NCBI RefSeq assembly: GCF_009741265.1
Contig: NZ_WOWL01000001.1
Location: 2,728,001-2,792,000, forward strand
Direction of reading: 5' to 3'
DNA length: 64,000 bases
Origin: Pseudarthrobacter sp. GA104
GTDB lineage: Bacteria > Actinomycetota > Actinomycetes > Actinomycetales > Micrococcaceae
The stretch's first letter is position 1. Every line of letters starts with the position of its first letter. The notes under the pieces were generated by a model, which searched no databases, was not told the origin of the DNA, and saw nothing but the letters and a program-made list of their open reading frames with translations. A program made the position numbers and the translations under genes. Positions 62,929 to 64,000 of this stretch are shown here, in pieces.

Positions 62929-63681
62929 ATGGACGCTGAAACACCGAAAGCGATGGAACTGAGCCTTCCCCAGGCGTTCCTGCTGCTGGCCACAAATGAC
63001 ACCACCGGAAAACCCGAAATTCCGGTCTTCGCACTGCGGACCACGCTGGCAGGTGCTGTGCTGGCCGAGCTGGACCTGCTCGGTGCTATCGAGCTGCAGG
63101 GCAAGCACGTCAGGGTTGCCGGCACTGCTCCGGACACCCATCTGCAGCACGAGCTGGAGCTCCTCCGCGGCAAGTCACGGCCGCACACTCCACGATGGTG
63201 GGTCTCGGCGCTTGAGAGCCGCGCCGAAGTGCAGCGCGTCTACGAGGGGATGGCCTCCCTGGGCATCGTGGAACACGTCGGCGAAAGGCACCTGGGCCTT
63301 TTCCGCGCCGTGCGCTACCCGGAAAAGGACCATGCTCCGGAGGCCGCACTCCTGAAAAAGATCGAAGCGGCACTCAGCGGTGCGCCGTCCAACCTCGAGC
63401 CACCGGACACAGGGGCCGCCGACGCAACGGCCACCGATGCCGGCACTGCCGCACCCCAGGTACAGGATTCCGCGTCCGCCAAGACCGGCACCAAGGCCCC
63501 CGAACCCAGGACCATAGCGCTGATCGCCCTGCTCCAGGCGGCCGGGCTGCTCGGCAAGCTCTTCCCGGAAGCGGACAGGGTCCGGGCCAGTGAGCTGGCC
63601 AAGGACTACTGGCCGTCCCGCGCCGTGGAGGACGAACTCCGCATGATCAGGCTGGCGGAGGAAGAAGCCGCGAACCTCTAA
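62929..63681 (+). CDS. GPP34 (GOLPH3/VPS74-like) family protein
   Basis: A 250-residue protein with the GPP34 pattern: LSLPQAFLLLATNDTTGKPEIPVFALRTTLAGAVLAELDLLGAIEL, then a helical region and IALIALLQAAGLLGKLF. In eukaryotes these proteins bind phosphoinositides and retain Golgi enzymes; actinobacteria have homologues of unknown role. A low-complexity Ala/Thr/Pro stretch separates the two halves. ATG 62929 begins the conserved domain. Confidence 0.8.
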   Translation: MDAETPKAMELSLPQAFLLLATNDTTGKPEIPVFALRTTLAGAVLAELDLLGAIELQGKHVRVAGTAPDTHLQHELELLRGKSRPHTPRWWVSALESRAEVQRVYEGMASLGIVEHVGERHLGLFRAVRYPEKDHAPEAALLKKIEAALSGAPSNLEPPDTGAADATATDAGTAAPQVQDSASAKTGTKAPEPRTIALIALLQAAGLLGKLFPEADRVRASELAKDYWPSRAVEDELRMIRLAEEEAANL

Positions 63682-63714
63682 CACGGCAGGCACCGTTTCA
63701 CGCCGGCGGAGCCC

Positions 63715-64000
63715 TCATGCCAGGGCGAGGCCGGCCTTCCTCGCGTCGCGGAATTTGGCATCGATGTGCACCACGTCGCGGCCTGCGCGCTGCAGCAGGC
63801 TTGCCGCCACCGCCGAGCGGTACCCGGACCCGCAGTGCACCCACAGCCGCCCGGCGGGCACCTCGTCCATGCGGCGCAGCAGCTCGTGGACCGGGATGTT
63901 TGTTGCCTCGCGGATGTGCGACTCTTCGAACTCGTCGGTGCGGCGGACGTCCAGGAGGGGCTCGTCGGTGGGCCTCTGCAGCACTTCCTGCCAGCCAACG
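63715..64000 (-). CDS. Rhodanese-domain protein, partial (runs off the window)
   Basis: The C-terminal 94 or so residues of a protein that continues past 64000. LLDVRRTDEFEESHIREATNIPV is the rhodanese start motif, and VHCGSGYRSAVAASLL has the active-site Cys loop. It may be a stand-alone rhodanese or the tail of a metallo-beta-lactamase-fold persulfide-type protein; the start is not in the window. Confidence 0.82.
   Translation of the reverse strand, partial: VGWQEVLQRPTDEPLLDVRRTDEFEESHIREATNIPVHELLRRMDEVPAGRLWVHCGSGYRSAVAASLLQRAGRDVVHIDAKFRDARKAGLALA

Overview
The window is high-GC actinobacterial DNA of an Arthrobacter/Pseudarthrobacter-type soil bacterium. This is inferred from the GC-rich third codon positions, a DUF222-HNH protein, a wax-ester synthase/DGAT, a bacterial GPP34 protein, a PucR regulator and DUF4430 lipoproteins. 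There is no rRNA or tRNA gene in the window to confirm the genus.

Left part (1-13.2 kb): an organic-acid catabolic cluster. A tripartite tricarboxylate transporter with two binding proteins (tctC-tctB-tctA-tctC) and a MaoC hydratase form one minus-strand operon. A CoA-transferase, thioesterase, glutaryl-CoA-dehydrogenase-like enzyme, SDR and thiolase form a second. A LysR regulator, a second acyl-CoA dehydrogenase and a 3-hydroxyacyl-CoA dehydrogenase are read on the plus strand. All three promoter regions carry the same 29-bp element with the same internal spacing, which ties them into one regulon. The substrate is unknown; a carboxylic or dicarboxylic acid is likely.

13.2-22.5 kb: a six-gene minus-strand operon, GNAT acyltransferase, amino-acid ABC importer (three genes), enolase-superfamily (MLE subgroup) enzyme and M20 amidohydrolase, divergent from a PucR regulator. 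An ornithine cyclodeaminase and an Lrp/AsnC regulator follow. The enzyme set matches the N-succinylation/racemisation/desuccinylation route known from Geobacillus for converting D- to L-amino acids.

22.7-26.5 kb: a heterodimeric ABC exporter with one degenerate ATPase site.

26.5-35.4 kb: an AT-richer accessory island upstream of metH. Its first part is a PARIS-like ATPase + DUF4435/TOPRIM anti-phage pair, followed by a frameshifted, truncated copy of the metH 5' end. Its second part holds an unknown protein, an HNH protein, an HEPN-domain protein, a single-pass membrane protein and a doubly frameshifted pseudogene, followed by the intact metH. The two metH 5' regions form a direct repeat of about 790 bp around the second cargo block. 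No integrase or transposase is visible.

35.4-48 kb: metH; a saccharopine-dehydrogenase-like enzyme; an RsbQ-like hydrolase; a secreted esterase flanked by 33-bp direct repeats that look like duplicated 3'-end sequence of the next gene; a single-polypeptide four-domain ECF transporter with a DUF4430 (transcobalamin-like) lipoprotein, a candidate B12 importer near the B12-dependent MetH; and a WS/DGAT.

48-64 kb: mostly core and accessory metabolism. It includes DUF222-HNH, a GNAT gene and its decayed duplicate around a phospholipase D gene, a LacI/MFS/SDR/BKACE catabolic operon, SRPBCC, a methyltransferase, an aldo-keto reductase, a matrixin-like protease, a VOC protein, an NYN-domain protein, a zinc-ribbon protein, GPP34 and a partial rhodanese. 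A family of GC-rich palindromes is scattered between these genes.
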